Shown piece by piece: positions 13,480-22,595 of a DNA stretch of 37,967 nt. The stretch's first letter is position 1. Each line of letters starts with the position of its first letter. The position numbers were made by a program, and so were the translations under genes. Source of the stretch: a virus; the IMG/VR virus record IMGVR_UViG_3300023104_000013, positions 1 to 37,967 of that record; one strand, written 5' to 3'. A model generated the notes under the pieces. The model ran no database searches, was not told the origin of the DNA, and saw only the letters and a list, made by a program, of their open reading frames with translations.

Positions 13480-14711
13480 TGATCGACAAACGTTACTTAG
13501 TCTCCGTAGATCTCTCTAGCCTCAACCAAGGGGTTGTGGTGAGTAACGCGTCGGTATCACAGACCCAAGTCGCAGCGACAACCTTTTTAACGGGACCTAA
13601 GGGCGCAGACGGTACGCCTGGCACCAATGGAACAAACGGTGTTGGTGTTCCTGTCGGTGGCACAACCAACCAGGTGCTCTCGAAGATTAACGATACTAAC
13701 TACAACACTCAGTGGGTCACCCCAAGTAGCGGTAGTGGAACAGTCACGTCAGTTAACGGAACGGGCGCGAATGGTGTCTCGATCAGTGGCGGACCTATCA
13801 CGACTACAGGCAGCCTTACAATCGGTCTGGGGGCTATCACCCCGACCTCAGTTGCTTCAACCGGCACAGTCACCGGCACAAACCTGTCAGGTACTAACAC
13901 CGGAGATCAGAACTTAACGCCGTACTTTAATAAAAGTGTTGATACGTCTGACGCGATTACCCAAGGAACGACTAACCTTTTCCTCACGACCGCAGAACGA
14001 ACAAAGCTGACGAATACCTCAGGGACAAATACCGGTGATCAGACTACAGTGACGGGTAACGCGGGAACTGCTACCACACTCCAGACTGCGCGTACTATTG
14101 GCACATTAACCGGAGACGGGACGAGTGCCGGGTCAATCTTCAACGGTTCAGCCAATAATACAAACGTCCTTACGCTTGCTACGGTTAACTCAAACGTCGG
14201 CTCATTTGGATCAGCTTCGAGTGTGGGCGTTCAAACGGTCAACGCCAAAGGGCTGACTACTGCTGCCTCGTCAGTTGCGATTCAGATTGCTGAGTCCCAG
14301 GTTACTAACTTAGTTTCTGACCTCGCTGCGAAGCAAGGAACACTCACGCTCACAACGACTGGTACCTCTGGGGCATCAACCCTAGTAGGTAACACATTGA
14401 ACATCCCGAACTACGCAGGTGGCGGCGGAAGCGCTGGCATAACTCGATCTATAGCGACTGTTTCAACGACCCTTACAGGCGGTTCTACGGCATTAGTAGA
14501 CTATGTATACTTTCTCGGTACGGGTGCAGTTTATACGCAACCCACAGCAGTTGGCAATACAAACTTCTACACGCTCAAAAACATCACTACAAGCAACATG
14601 ACCGTTAACTTTACCAGTGGTCAGACTGCTGATGGAGGAACACTCGTATTAGCACAAGACGAGACCGTTACATTAATTTCAGATAACGCCAACTGGCGAA
14701 TAGGAGCATAA
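13479..14711 (+). CDS. Tail fibre protein with short collagen-like segment
   Basis: 410 aa. Near residue 38 there is a collagen-like run (GPKGADGTPGTNGTNG). Gly/Thr/Ser-rich beta repeats follow, including GTNLSGTNTGDQ and SGTNTGDQTTVTGNAGTA, a motif style common in trimeric phage fibres. The C-terminal 90 residues look like a compact beta domain (VDYVYFLGTGAVYTQPTAVG). The product should be a trimeric receptor-binding fibre. TAATG overlap with the preceding gene. Confidence 0.8.
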   Translation: MIDKRYLVSVDLSSLNQGVVVSNASVSQTQVAATTFLTGPKGADGTPGTNGTNGVGVPVGGTTNQVLSKINDTNYNTQWVTPSSGSGTVTSVNGTGANGVSISGGPITTTGSLTIGLGAITPTSVASTGTVTGTNLSGTNTGDQNLTPYFNKSVDTSDAITQGTTNLFLTTAERTKLTNTSGTNTGDQTTVTGNAGTATTLQTARTIGTLTGDGTSAGSIFNGSANNTNVLTLATVNSNVGSFGSASSVGVQTVNAKGLTTAASSVAIQIAESQVTNLVSDLAAKQGTLTLTTTGTSGASTLVGNTLNIPNYAGGGGSAGITRSIATVSTTLTGGSTALVDYVYFLGTGAVYTQPTAVGNTNFYTLKNITTSNMTVNFTSGQTADGGTLVLAQDETVTLISDNANWRIGA

Positions 14712-14713
14712 CC

Positions 14714-15535
14714 ATGTCATACACACCAAAGACACCTAATGGGCAGGCAACCATGGCGAATAGCCAGCCAGTTGTCATTGCCTCCGATCAATCAACGCTT
14801 AAAACAAAACTAGCAACAGATATAAACCCTACTACAGGGAATATTACAACCGCTACATCAGTTGTTACAGCAACCAATCTATCTGGAGCTGGAGCTGCTA
14901 CTATTCAAATATCGGGCACATATGTTGGTGTTAACGTTACATTTGAAGCAACAGTAGATGGTACTATCTGGATACCTATTTTTGCCCAACAAGCATCTAG
15001 TGCAACGCCTACAGTGGTTTCGACAACTGGCGTACTTACAACCAACTCAACAAATATTTGGAATGTTTCTCCCCTTCTAGGTCAGCAACAAATTCGTGTC
15101 CGTGCTACTGCGTGGACATCAGGCACAGCAGTTGTTATCATTGAACCATCGGCACAGTTTACTCAGTATCAAGTCAACGTAGCGACTATGCCAACCACTA
15201 CCGTTACGGGTACGGTTGCAACCACGCAATCAACCAGTCCTTGGGTGACTCGTGAAGCGGTGGCAACAACACCGACCATTACCCAGGTAACCCCAGCAAC
15301 CACCAGTACAACGCTTAAAGCCCTGAACGCTAGCCGTAAAGCCATCATCCTTGTAAACGGTGGGACAAGCGATTGTTACGTAGCCTATGGAGCAACGGCG
15401 TCACTGACAGCTTATACATTCTTACTACCTTCCCTCGCCACCACCACAATCCGTGGCGAAGAATACTCCGGTGTGATAACAGGTATTTGGAGTGCAACCG
15501 GTGGCAATAATATGCAAGTGACGGAGATCGTCTAA
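14714..15535 (+). CDS. Virion surface/fibre-associated protein, 273 aa
   Basis: The start (YTPKTPNGQATMANSQPVVI, then ASDQS) is a phrase seen in many phage structural proteins. A beta-sandwich-like segment follows (IQISGTYVGVNVTFEATVDG, then W and VRATAWTSGTAVV) and a C-terminal beta domain. Binding to carbohydrate or to the fibre tip is plausible. AGGAG precedes ATG; TAATG coupling to the next gene. Confidence 0.65.
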   Translation: MSYTPKTPNGQATMANSQPVVIASDQSTLKTKLATDINPTTGNITTATSVVTATNLSGAGAATIQISGTYVGVNVTFEATVDGTIWIPIFAQQASSATPTVVSTTGVLTTNSTNIWNVSPLLGQQQIRVRATAWTSGTAVVIIEPSAQFTQYQVNVATMPTTTVTGTVATTQSTSPWVTREAVATTPTITQVTPATTSTTLKALNASRKAIILVNGGTSDCYVAYGATASLTAYTFLLPSLATTTIRGEEYSGVITGIWSATGGNNMQVTEIV

Positions 15536-16053
15536 TGCCTGCAATTAACTCACCGACCCCAGACGCTACTACTATAACGAAAGGTAAAATCCAATTAGCA
15601 GGTGACATTGGCGGAACTGCGGCAGCTCCTACTGTAGTTCGTGTCACCCTTAACCCATATAAGTTTCGCGTCTACCGCACAGCAGCTTTTAGTACACCGA
15701 ACAATACAACCGGAAAACTGCTATTTGATACTAAATCGTTCGATACAGGGACCAACTTTGATGTGGTAACCAATAACCGCTTTACGACACCTGTCGCTGG
15801 CTTCTACCACTTTGATGCTAAAGTATCGTATGCCAACCAAAACGCCTATCTTATGATTTATGTGAATGGCGTTGAGGTCTCACGTGGCCCACAGATCGTT
15901 GGCACAGCTGTACTAGGGGCAATGGTTTCAGACACCTTACAGCTGGCAGCCAGTGACTACGTTGAAGTCTTCTTGTTTTCAGCCGCTGTTTCGACCGGTT
16001 CGACAGGCTCGAACAATACTTATTTCTCAGGATTCTTAATAAGCTTAACGTAA
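15535..16053 (+). CDS. Receptor-binding protein with C1q/TNF-like domain, 172 aa
   Basis: The N-terminal 40 residues (TITKGKIQLAGDIGGTAAAP) are a common tail-fibre lead-in. Residues about 45-172 match the C1q/TNF jelly-roll pattern: VYRTAAFSTPNNT..., 'FDVVTNNRFTTPVAGFYHFD', 'AYLMIYVNGVEVSRG', 'LQLAASDYVEVFLFS'. Such trimers bind surface ligands at virion tips. The domain family is common in phages of Gram-positive hosts. I infer the receptor-binding role. Confidence 0.75.
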   Translation: MPAINSPTPDATTITKGKIQLAGDIGGTAAAPTVVRVTLNPYKFRVYRTAAFSTPNNTTGKLLFDTKSFDTGTNFDVVTNNRFTTPVAGFYHFDAKVSYANQNAYLMIYVNGVEVSRGPQIVGTAVLGAMVSDTLQLAASDYVEVFLFSAAVSTGSTGSNNTYFSGFLISLT

Positions 16054-16061
16054 GGAATTAT

Positions 16062-16604
16062 ATGCCCGATATTTCACCCTCAAATACACCGCTTAATGCA
16101 CTCACAACAGATATGCTGAGTGATACCATCCCGATGTCGGATGACCCAACCAAGGTGCCGACATCACGCGCGGTCCGAGAAACCGATCAAAACCTGTTTG
16201 CCCAAGTCGCCAAAAAAACTTCTATTCGCTACTGTGATAACGGCGTCTTTAAAAATGGTACGCCAAATACAGGTGACATCATTGTCTTCACAGATTCCGT
16301 CACAACTTCAGGAGGAAGTGCTACCTTTTACGTGACCTCTGATCATACAGCGGCAGGGACCGCACTCTGCACCTCGCTTTCAGCCGATTCATTTCAACCA
16401 AACTACCGCGACTCAACCGGCATTTATCTTCCGGGTACAGTGACCGTTGCGGGTAATCTTAAATCTATTTCACAGGCGTTTGCTAAGCAGACCTTTACCG
16501 GTATCACGATCCTCACCAGTGTTAACGTCCTTGGTTCAACAACCAATGTGGCGATTCCTGATGGAGTGGTTGTGAAGGCTGGTTTCTGGGGCATTGCAGC
16601 CTAA
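16062..16604 (+). CDS. Putative fibre tip/virion protein, 180 aa
   Basis: N-terminus (LTTDMLSDTIPMSDDPTKVP, then TSRAVRETDQNLF) matches the short attachment segment used by phage fibre accessory proteins. The rest is beta-rich with few charges. Last of five consecutive fibre/adsorption genes. Ends in TAATG overlap with a membrane-type gene. No specific family. Confidence 0.55.
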   Translation: MPDISPSNTPLNALTTDMLSDTIPMSDDPTKVPTSRAVRETDQNLFAQVAKKTSIRYCDNGVFKNGTPNTGDIIVFTDSVTTSGGSATFYVTSDHTAAGTALCTSLSADSFQPNYRDSTGIYLPGTVTVAGNLKSISQAFAKQTFTGITILTSVNVLGSTTNVAIPDGVVVKAGFWGIAA

Positions 16605-16792
16605 TGGCAACTGAACGAGAGTTTATTGTTAATAAGAAGTTCCTGATTGTTTTTGTATCAATTCAGGTGCTCTTTTTGATTTTGACCGCCTATATCCTGC
16701 TTTCACCGAAGACGGTAACCGTTCAAGTTCAAAAAATAGATAACTCATTTGACATTACCCAGCCACTAACAATTCGTCCACCCGAGCTCTAG
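16604..16792 (+). CDS. Small single-pass membrane protein, 62 aa
   Basis: TAATG-coupled. One hydrophobic helix (KFLIVFVSIQVLFLILTAYI, residues about 13-32) and a polar C-terminal half. Odd within a structural cluster; it might be a virion-bound or assembly membrane peptide. Its stop (TAG 16790-16792) overlaps the left arm of an inverted repeat. Confidence 0.55.
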   Translation: MATEREFIVNKKFLIVFVSIQVLFLILTAYILLSPKTVTVQVQKIDNSFDITQPLTIRPPEL

Positions 16793-16824
16793 GTTAACTA
16801 CATATCAGGTTATATACTTAACCT
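16791..16824 (+). promoter_or_regulatory. 7-bp inverted repeat in gap before ejection genes
   Basis: AGGTTAA (16791-16797) and TTAACCT (16818-16824) are perfect inverted repeats. TATACT, a possible -10, lies inside (16813-16818), but no good -35 is 17 bases upstream. The remaining bases to 16908 contain small stems (GACT/AGTC) and then AAGGAAA before ATG 16909. It could be a protein-binding dyad over a promoter, or an RNA hairpin. Confidence 0.4.
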
Positions 16825-16908
16825 ATCGAGACTATATCTAAAGAGTAGTCGTTCTAAGGACTCCTGGACGGTAAAATACAACTTATTTTATTACAAGGAA
16901 ATTATACA

Positions 16909-18045
16909 ATGGGATTTTTCGGCGACGTAATTGACAATGTGGGAACATTCTTTAATGCTCCTGAACTTGGTCTATCTGAAAGCGCAACAGGTGGTAAAGC
17001 AACAAGTAACACGGGTCGTGTTCAATACTACCAGGGCAATACACCCCAGACAGTTAGGTTATCAAATGGCCAAGTTGTTGCTGATCCAAACCAGCGCGAC
17101 TTTTTAAATGCGCTTAACTCTAAACAACCAAGCTATTCAGCAGGTACCGGTGCGCCGACAGGACAGGCTTCAGTTGGTGTGCAACAATCTGGTGGCGGCG
17201 GCGGCGTTTATAGTACGAGTGCTGGTGGCGGAGGCGGCGGAGCCTACGTCGATCCTGCAGCGATTCAGTACTATAACGACCAAGAAGCACAGGCTCGTCA
17301 AGCTATTGCTCGTTTGAACGCTCAACGTGGTATTGGTGAAGGCAATATTAATAACTCCTACCAAAGTGCGCTTAACCAACTGCTCGGCACGAACGCCCAA
17401 GCAGAACGTGACGCTGGATTAACAAAGCAGCGCACGATTGATGACAACGTCACCGCTCGTTCTACCGTTGACCAGACCGTTGCTCGCCAAGCGCAGGGGC
17501 TCCGTCGTTTGCTTGGTAACTCATCAAGCGCCGCTGAATATGCCGCTCCGCTTGCCGTTGCTCGTCAAGGTAACCAACAACAGGGTGCTATCCAGACAAC
17601 CTTTGGGCGTAATCTGCAGAACATCGACATCGCCGACGAAGACCGTAAGCGTCAGTTTGGTCAATCACAAGAAGACCTCAACAACCAAGTGACACAGCAA
17701 CGTAATGCGCTTAACGCTGGACTCCTGCAGACCGAAGCTGGCCTTAATGAGACACTCTCGGGTATCGCCCTCCAACGCGCTCAAGCTCAAGGCCAGAACT
17801 ACGCCCAGGCTCGTGGTCAACTCACCCCATACAATGATCGCGTCAGCTCACTGCTCTCACAGATCGACCAATTGGGTGCTAACCCTAGCATTGCGGCTAA
17901 GAACGTGAGCTTCACTGCGCCGACACTTGATCAGTACAACACGTCAGGTATCAACGTAGCACAGGGACAAAGCCCACAACAAGCGCAGGCCGGACAATAT
18001 GCAAACTTACTTAATGCGGAAGACCGCAAGAAAAAACTATTCTAA
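16909..18045 (+). CDS. Internal virion (ejection) protein, 378 aa
   Basis: N-terminus MGFFGDVIDNVGTFF is an amphipathic helix. A polyglycine patch lies near residue 97 (SGGGGGVYSTSAGGGGGGAY), then a very long Gln/Ala/Asn/Arg-rich coiled region with many NALN and RQ repeats. No enzyme motif. With the next two genes it forms a three-gene set like the ejection proteins of T7 (gp14-16) or P22 (gp7, 16, 20). That function is inferred from order and composition. Confidence 0.65.
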   Translation: MGFFGDVIDNVGTFFNAPELGLSESATGGKATSNTGRVQYYQGNTPQTVRLSNGQVVADPNQRDFLNALNSKQPSYSAGTGAPTGQASVGVQQSGGGGGVYSTSAGGGGGGAYVDPAAIQYYNDQEAQARQAIARLNAQRGIGEGNINNSYQSALNQLLGTNAQAERDAGLTKQRTIDDNVTARSTVDQTVARQAQGLRRLLGNSSSAAEYAAPLAVARQGNQQQGAIQTTFGRNLQNIDIADEDRKRQFGQSQEDLNNQVTQQRNALNAGLLQTEAGLNETLSGIALQRAQAQGQNYAQARGQLTPYNDRVSSLLSQIDQLGANPSIAAKNVSFTAPTLDQYNTSGINVAQGQSPQQAQAGQYANLLNAEDRKKKLF

Positions 18046-18473
18046 TGGACTTACTCGGTAACCTTAAAAAACTTCTTGGTATTCAAGAAAAGCCGCAGTG
18101 GCAAAACCGTGTCCCAGTCGGTCAAGCATTGTCAAAAGATGACATTGCGCGCCTTCCCCAACAAAGTCGTGAACTTGCACAGGTATATAACCAAAACCCA
18201 GAAGATGAACGAGTTGCCAGTCTTGACCCTGCTATGTTTGGCTACGCAGCAGACCAAGCACCAAGTACTGCTAACTTCAACCGAATTACTCCAGGTTACC
18301 AAGTTGCAGCCCAGAACTATGAAGCCAATTTCAACAGGGGAACTACAAATAGCCCTTACTTAGTTGGCAATGGTGCAATTGACCCAGTTAACTTTGGTTA
18401 TCCTTCTGACGGCCCAGCTCCAGTACAACGCCCAGGCGTAATGAACTTCGACAAACTTCTAAGACGACGATAG
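18045..18473 (+). CDS. Putative small internal virion protein, 142 aa
   Basis: TAATG-coupled to the previous gene. A short basic amphipathic N-terminus (MDLLGNLKKLLGIQEKPQWQ) is followed by a low-complexity Pro/Asn/Gln/Ala-rich body and an Arg-rich end (FDKLLRRR). Probably a membrane-interacting or DNA-contacting minor virion protein. No family known to me. Confidence 0.55.
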   Translation: MDLLGNLKKLLGIQEKPQWQNRVPVGQALSKDDIARLPQQSRELAQVYNQNPEDERVASLDPAMFGYAADQAPSTANFNRITPGYQVAAQNYEANFNRGTTNSPYLVGNGAIDPVNFGYPSDGPAPVQRPGVMNFDKLLRRR

Positions 18474-18483
18474 GAGCGCCCAC

Positions 18484-21400
18484 GTGGCATACACTAAGAA
18501 ACAGCGAGCCGATAAAGGTTTTGACTTCTTTGATGATAAGGGTAAGAAAATTACCATTGAGCAGTATACCCAAGCCACGGGAGCAAATGGTTCGAACCTC
18601 CGTCAAGAGTTAGCGAAGTCAGGTGATAAGACTTCGCAAAACATTATACGTAATGATGCATTGGGTAAGCTATTAGTTGGGGTACGAGACTTCGCAGCAG
18701 GTGCAAATGAGGCTGCTTTTACTGGCGCTTCAAAAACACTTGCTGCATTATTCACTCCTGTTAAAATTGGTGAAAGTAAAGAAGCTACCAAAAAGCGCAC
18801 AGAAGACATTGCGAAAATTATTGTACCGACTAATGATAAAGGCGTAAGCCCTCTAGGACAAAACGCAAATCTTGACAGTACAGCGGGTATGGTTGGTCAA
18901 GCTGTTGGTGAGACAGGTAAAATTGCCACTGAGGTTGCTTCAAGCGCCCTACCAGGTGCCGCAGCTGAAAAAGCGGTAAGAGCATCGTCTCTATTGTCCA
19001 AAGCTATCCCAGCAACTAACACGGCTTCTAAGATAACTCGTACGGTTGTTCCCGCTGTTGCTGGTGGCGCAGTAAGTACAGCCATTAACCAACTTGAAGC
19101 ACCCGAACAAGATGCTGCACAGAATTTTGCAACAGGAGCTGCCATTGATATAGGTACAAGCTTACTTGGTCCTGCGGCATCGGCTGCATCTCGTATTCTC
19201 AAAAACCCTGCTAGTCGCCAAGAGGCTACGAATATTGCCAAGCAGATTGTTAAAGCCCCTGTCGAGGTAGTAAATCAAGCTCGTCCATCAGTCATTGCAG
19301 CTCAAGACCCTCGGGTAATGGGCTTTGATGACCAATATACAAGTCTCGCTCAGCAGTTTGATAACACAGCCGACACGGCCTCTCGTCAAGCAATCTCGAA
19401 GGCAATGGCTATGAACCGAGTTGAACGACTTAATACCCAGAAGCGTGTCCAACGTGAGATCGGTGAAGGTGGTTACGTGAAGTTACCAGGCAACGATGCA
19501 ACACCAGAACTTCCCCAAACTCCTGAGTCTATCATTCCAAATGCAGCACCTCAAGTTGATATTCCTCGCCCTACCCGTCAGTCACAGTTCGCTGCCCAGA
19601 CTGCACCAAATAGTGGCAACCTCTCGGATGAACTCGCTCAACGTGTCCGACAGTCTGCCCCTGACTATGACCCTGTAACAAACAAGGGTTCGCTAGAAGA
19701 CTCTGTCAAATATCTCGCAGATACCGGAGTAGATAACGCCTCAAGTGATGTTCTCTCTCGATTAGATAGCCCTACGGCCTCTTCTAAAGACATCTCAGAC
19801 GGTTTAGCGACCGCTACGGCACTCGATCTACGTGGCGACGAAACCAGCCTGAGACTCGCTACAGAGATCTACGACAAATTGTCTGCCTCTCTGACTAAAG
19901 CCGGACAAACTGTTCAGGCAGCAAAACTTATTAACCGACGGACAGGTCAAGGCCTTCTATTTGATGCCCAACGACAACTTACAAAAGCTGACGTCAAAAT
20001 TCTTCCTGAGCAACGACAAGCTTTGCAAGAGCTAGCTAATCGAGTAGACAATACAGTTGGTGAAGAAAAGACACGTGTGATTGCCGAAGTCCAACGTGAA
20101 GTCAATAAGCTCATCCCATCTGATCTTGTGGATAAAGTAGTCGGAACCTGGAAGGCTGGACTACTTACAGGTATTCGTACCACAACCGGTGGTGCACTCT
20201 CGAACGCCCTTTTCCGTGGGCTCCGGGAAGCCTCTCGTCCTGGTGCGGTCGCCGCTGACATGGTAGCTTCACTCTTTACTGGTAAGCGCTCCAGTGTCCT
20301 CACGCAAAAAGGGGTCTGGTCTGGGACAGGTGAAGGACTTGTGAAAGCAGGCAAATATCTCAAGTCTGGTGTCGATGAACGTGCCTTTACGGCTGACGGC
20401 AAGTATATTGACCGTGAGCTTAACTTTAAAAATAAAGCCCTGCAAACATACGTAAATGGTGTTTTCCGAGTCATGGGTGCCGCTGACCGCCCGTTCTATT
20501 ACTCCCAGTTCAAGAACTCGATTGCTGAAGCGACGATCGTCGAAGCCAAGAACCTCAAACTGAAAGGTAAAGACTTTGATGCCTACGTTGAGAATGGCCT
20601 GAAGAATCCGAGCGATGACGCTGCACAATACGCCACTGATGTCGCGAACCAGGCAGTCCTGGCTAATGATACCCTACTCTCTAATGGGGTAAACGGAGTG
20701 CGTCAATCTATTGAAAAACTAGAAAACCCAATCGTCCGAGGTGGTGCTAAGTTTACCCTTGGTATTCTCGCGCCGTTTACAAAGGTGCCTTCAGCCTTCT
20801 TGTCGCGTGTCATTGACTTCACTCCCCTAGGTGCGATTAAAGAAGTTGCTTTACAAGCTGGGAAGAAACAACTCAACCAGGCAAAACTCGTCCAGGCTAT
20901 CTCGGAAGCGGGAACAGGAACGGGGCTTATCTACCTCGGTGCGGTCCTTGCTAATGAAGGACTGTTAACGGGTAACTATCCAAACGATCCAAAAGAAGCT
21001 GCTCGCTGGAAAGCTGAGGGGATTATCCCAAATGCGATTAAGGTCGGCGATACCTACTATTCTCTTAACTACGCTGGTCCGGTTGGGGCACTCTTTAACG
21101 TCGGTAAAGCGATCACCGACGCTTCTAAAGAAGGTGCCGACGCAGTTGCTGCCGCCATCGCGGGTGGAACGCAGCTTGCGACCGGAACCTTGGAACAATC
21201 ATTCCTATCAGGTATCTCAGGAGCTTTGGACGCGATTCAAGACCCCCAGCGCTACGCCGCTAACTTTGTGAAGTCTCAAGCTGGCTCAGTTATCCCAACC
21301 CTCTTAAATGATATTGGGAACGCCACTGATGAGACCCAGCGCCAAGCTAATACTGCTGGCGAAGCGATCTTATCGCGTATTCCTGGTGCCCGGACTGTCC

Positions 21401-22083
21401 TTAACGCTAAGTCAGACGCCTTTGGTAATGAACTAACCCAGGCAAATGACTCACCAATCGGGCGTCTAGTTGATCCACTTCGTCCCTCTAATGCGATTGA
21501 ATCACCGTTAACTGATGAACTAGGCCGCCTTAAAGAGGCTGGACAATTCATTTACCCACTTACCGATAAGACGATCAAAGCAGGGGGCGAAACAATTAAA
21601 CTCGATGCGGACCAACAAAAGACCTTTAATGACGGGGTCGGCCAAGAGACGCAGTTAATCTGGAGCAACATTATTAACAGCCCAGAGTACCAAGCTCTAA
21701 GCGATGAAGAGAAGAAAGAAACTCTGGCCAACGCTCAAACCGATATTAGCGCCGTCGGGAAAAAGCAGTTCCTTGAATCAATTCAGAACCAAGCGACAGC
21801 CGATAAGATCACCTATACCAAGCGTCAAGAGAAATATGCCGCTGGAACCATTGACCCAACCCTTTGGATTCCTGGTGATAACATCGCTTCAACGTCACCT
21901 ACTAAAAAGAAGACGGATACCGCCAATGACAAAAAGACAGGCTCTAAGAAGACAGGGTCAAAGAAAACCAGTGGAAGTCGCCGGGTTGGCTTTAAGGCCC
22001 CTAAGTCTGGTGCCTTTAAGCGTACTCAGTCAACTGCTGCCCTTCGTAAGCTGCTCCAGGATGCTGGGAAGAAGCTGTCGTGA
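18484..22083 (+). CDS. Large internal virion (ejection) protein, 1199 aa
   Basis: GTG start with AGGAG 7 bases upstream. Largest gene of the window. The N-terminal 300 residues are Ala/Gly-rich amphipathic helices, a middle region is helical (SLRLATEIYDKLSASLTKAG and similar), and several weakly hydrophobic segments follow. The last 60 residues are strongly basic with repeats KKTGSKKTGSKKTSGSRR, able to bind DNA. No lytic transglycosylase motif seen. Size and place fit the gp16-type protein that builds a channel for DNA entry. Overlaps the HNH gene by 4 bases (GTGA). Confidence 0.7.
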   Translation: MAYTKKQRADKGFDFFDDKGKKITIEQYTQATGANGSNLRQELAKSGDKTSQNIIRNDALGKLLVGVRDFAAGANEAAFTGASKTLAALFTPVKIGESKEATKKRTEDIAKIIVPTNDKGVSPLGQNANLDSTAGMVGQAVGETGKIATEVASSALPGAAAEKAVRASSLLSKAIPATNTASKITRTVVPAVAGGAVSTAINQLEAPEQDAAQNFATGAAIDIGTSLLGPAASAASRILKNPASRQEATNIAKQIVKAPVEVVNQARPSVIAAQDPRVMGFDDQYTSLAQQFDNTADTASRQAISKAMAMNRVERLNTQKRVQREIGEGGYVKLPGNDATPELPQTPESIIPNAAPQVDIPRPTRQSQFAAQTAPNSGNLSDELAQRVRQSAPDYDPVTNKGSLEDSVKYLADTGVDNASSDVLSRLDSPTASSKDISDGLATATALDLRGDETSLRLATEIYDKLSASLTKAGQTVQAAKLINRRTGQGLLFDAQRQLTKADVKILPEQRQALQELANRVDNTVGEEKTRVIAEVQREVNKLIPSDLVDKVVGTWKAGLLTGIRTTTGGALSNALFRGLREASRPGAVAADMVASLFTGKRSSVLTQKGVWSGTGEGLVKAGKYLKSGVDERAFTADGKYIDRELNFKNKALQTYVNGVFRVMGAADRPFYYSQFKNSIAEATIVEAKNLKLKGKDFDAYVENGLKNPSDDAAQYATDVANQAVLANDTLLSNGVNGVRQSIEKLENPIVRGGAKFTLGILAPFTKVPSAFLSRVIDFTPLGAIKEVALQAGKKQLNQAKLVQAISEAGTGTGLIYLGAVLANEGLLTGNYPNDPKEAARWKAEGIIPNAIKVGDTYYSLNYAGPVGALFNVGKAITDASKEGADAVAAAIAGGTQLATGTLEQSFLSGISGALDAIQDPQRYAANFVKSQAGSVIPTLLNDIGNATDETQRQANTAGEAILSRIPGARTVLNAKSDAFGNELTQANDSPIGRLVDPLRPSNAIESPLTDELGRLKEAGQFIYPLTDKTIKAGGETIKLDADQQKTFNDGVGQETQLIWSNIINSPEYQALSDEEKKETLANAQTDISAVGKKQFLESIQNQATADKITYTKRQEKYAAGTIDPTLWIPGDNIASTSPTKKKTDTANDKKTGSKKTGSKKTSGSRRVGFKAPKSGAFKRTQSTAALRKLLQDAGKKLS

Positions 22084-22553
22084 TAAACAAAATAAACGGT
22101 GTTTATAAGACACAACTGCCAGAATACAGCGTCTGGTGTGATATGAAAAAGCGTTGCAATAACCCTAAATCAAATCACTATAAAGATTACGGCGCTAGAG
22201 GTATAAAAGTTTGCCCAAGTTGGGAGCGATCATTCATGGAGTTTTATCTTGATATGGGAGCAAGGCCGGAGGGTTTAACCCTAGATAGGATTGATTGTAA
22301 TGGCGACTACTCGCCCGATAATTGCCGATGGAGTACCAGAAAAGTCCAATCTATAAATCAAAGGATATTTATCAGTAACAAAACAGGTCATGCTGGTTTA
22401 TCTTTTCACTCTAGAGACAAGAAGTGGGTCGCATATATAAACGTTAATGGAAAATTTAAAAGTCTTGGTTATTTCGTAAATAAATCTGATGCATTAAAAA
22501 AACGACTAGAGGCTGAGGAAATATATTATGATCCATTACTCAAGCTGGGATAA
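22080..22553 (+). CDS. HNH homing endonuclease with AP2-like DNA-binding domain
   Basis: 157 aa, GTG start inside the GTGA overlap. HNH part: YSVWCDMKKRCNNPKSNHYK, DYGARGIKVCPSW, 'GARPEGLTLDRIDCNGDYSP' and DNCRWSTRKVQ, the standard His-Asn-His core of phage HNH-AP2 enzymes (GYSPDNCRW). C-terminal AP2-like three-strand domain: GLSFHSRDKKWVAYINVNGK then SLGYF..K.DAL. Markedly AT-richer than its flanks, consistent with invasion between ejection and tail genes. Confidence 0.9.
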   Translation: MINKINGVYKTQLPEYSVWCDMKKRCNNPKSNHYKDYGARGIKVCPSWERSFMEFYLDMGARPEGLTLDRIDCNGDYSPDNCRWSTRKVQSINQRIFISNKTGHAGLSFHSRDKKWVAYINVNGKFKSLGYFVNKSDALKKRLEAEEIYYDPLLKLG

Positions 22554-22595
22554 CCATATGCACAACTTTATACTTAAGACAGGAAAATACCACTT

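Noticed and set aside
13479-16604. Tail-fibre invertase or diversity-generating retroelement near fibre genes
   Set aside because: No reverse transcriptase, no recombinase and no template/variable repeat pair was found.
19947-20474. Long minus-strand open frame (175 codons) inside the 1199-aa gene
   Set aside because: Opposite to a well-supported coding frame, rich in Ser/Arg as expected for an antisense shadow, and without ribosome site or promoter.
22552-22577. Another CATATG promoter before the 22596 gene (CCATATGC, TATACT)
   Set aside because: Only part of the shared element is present and there is no acceptable -35; probably chance within the short gap after the HNH gene.
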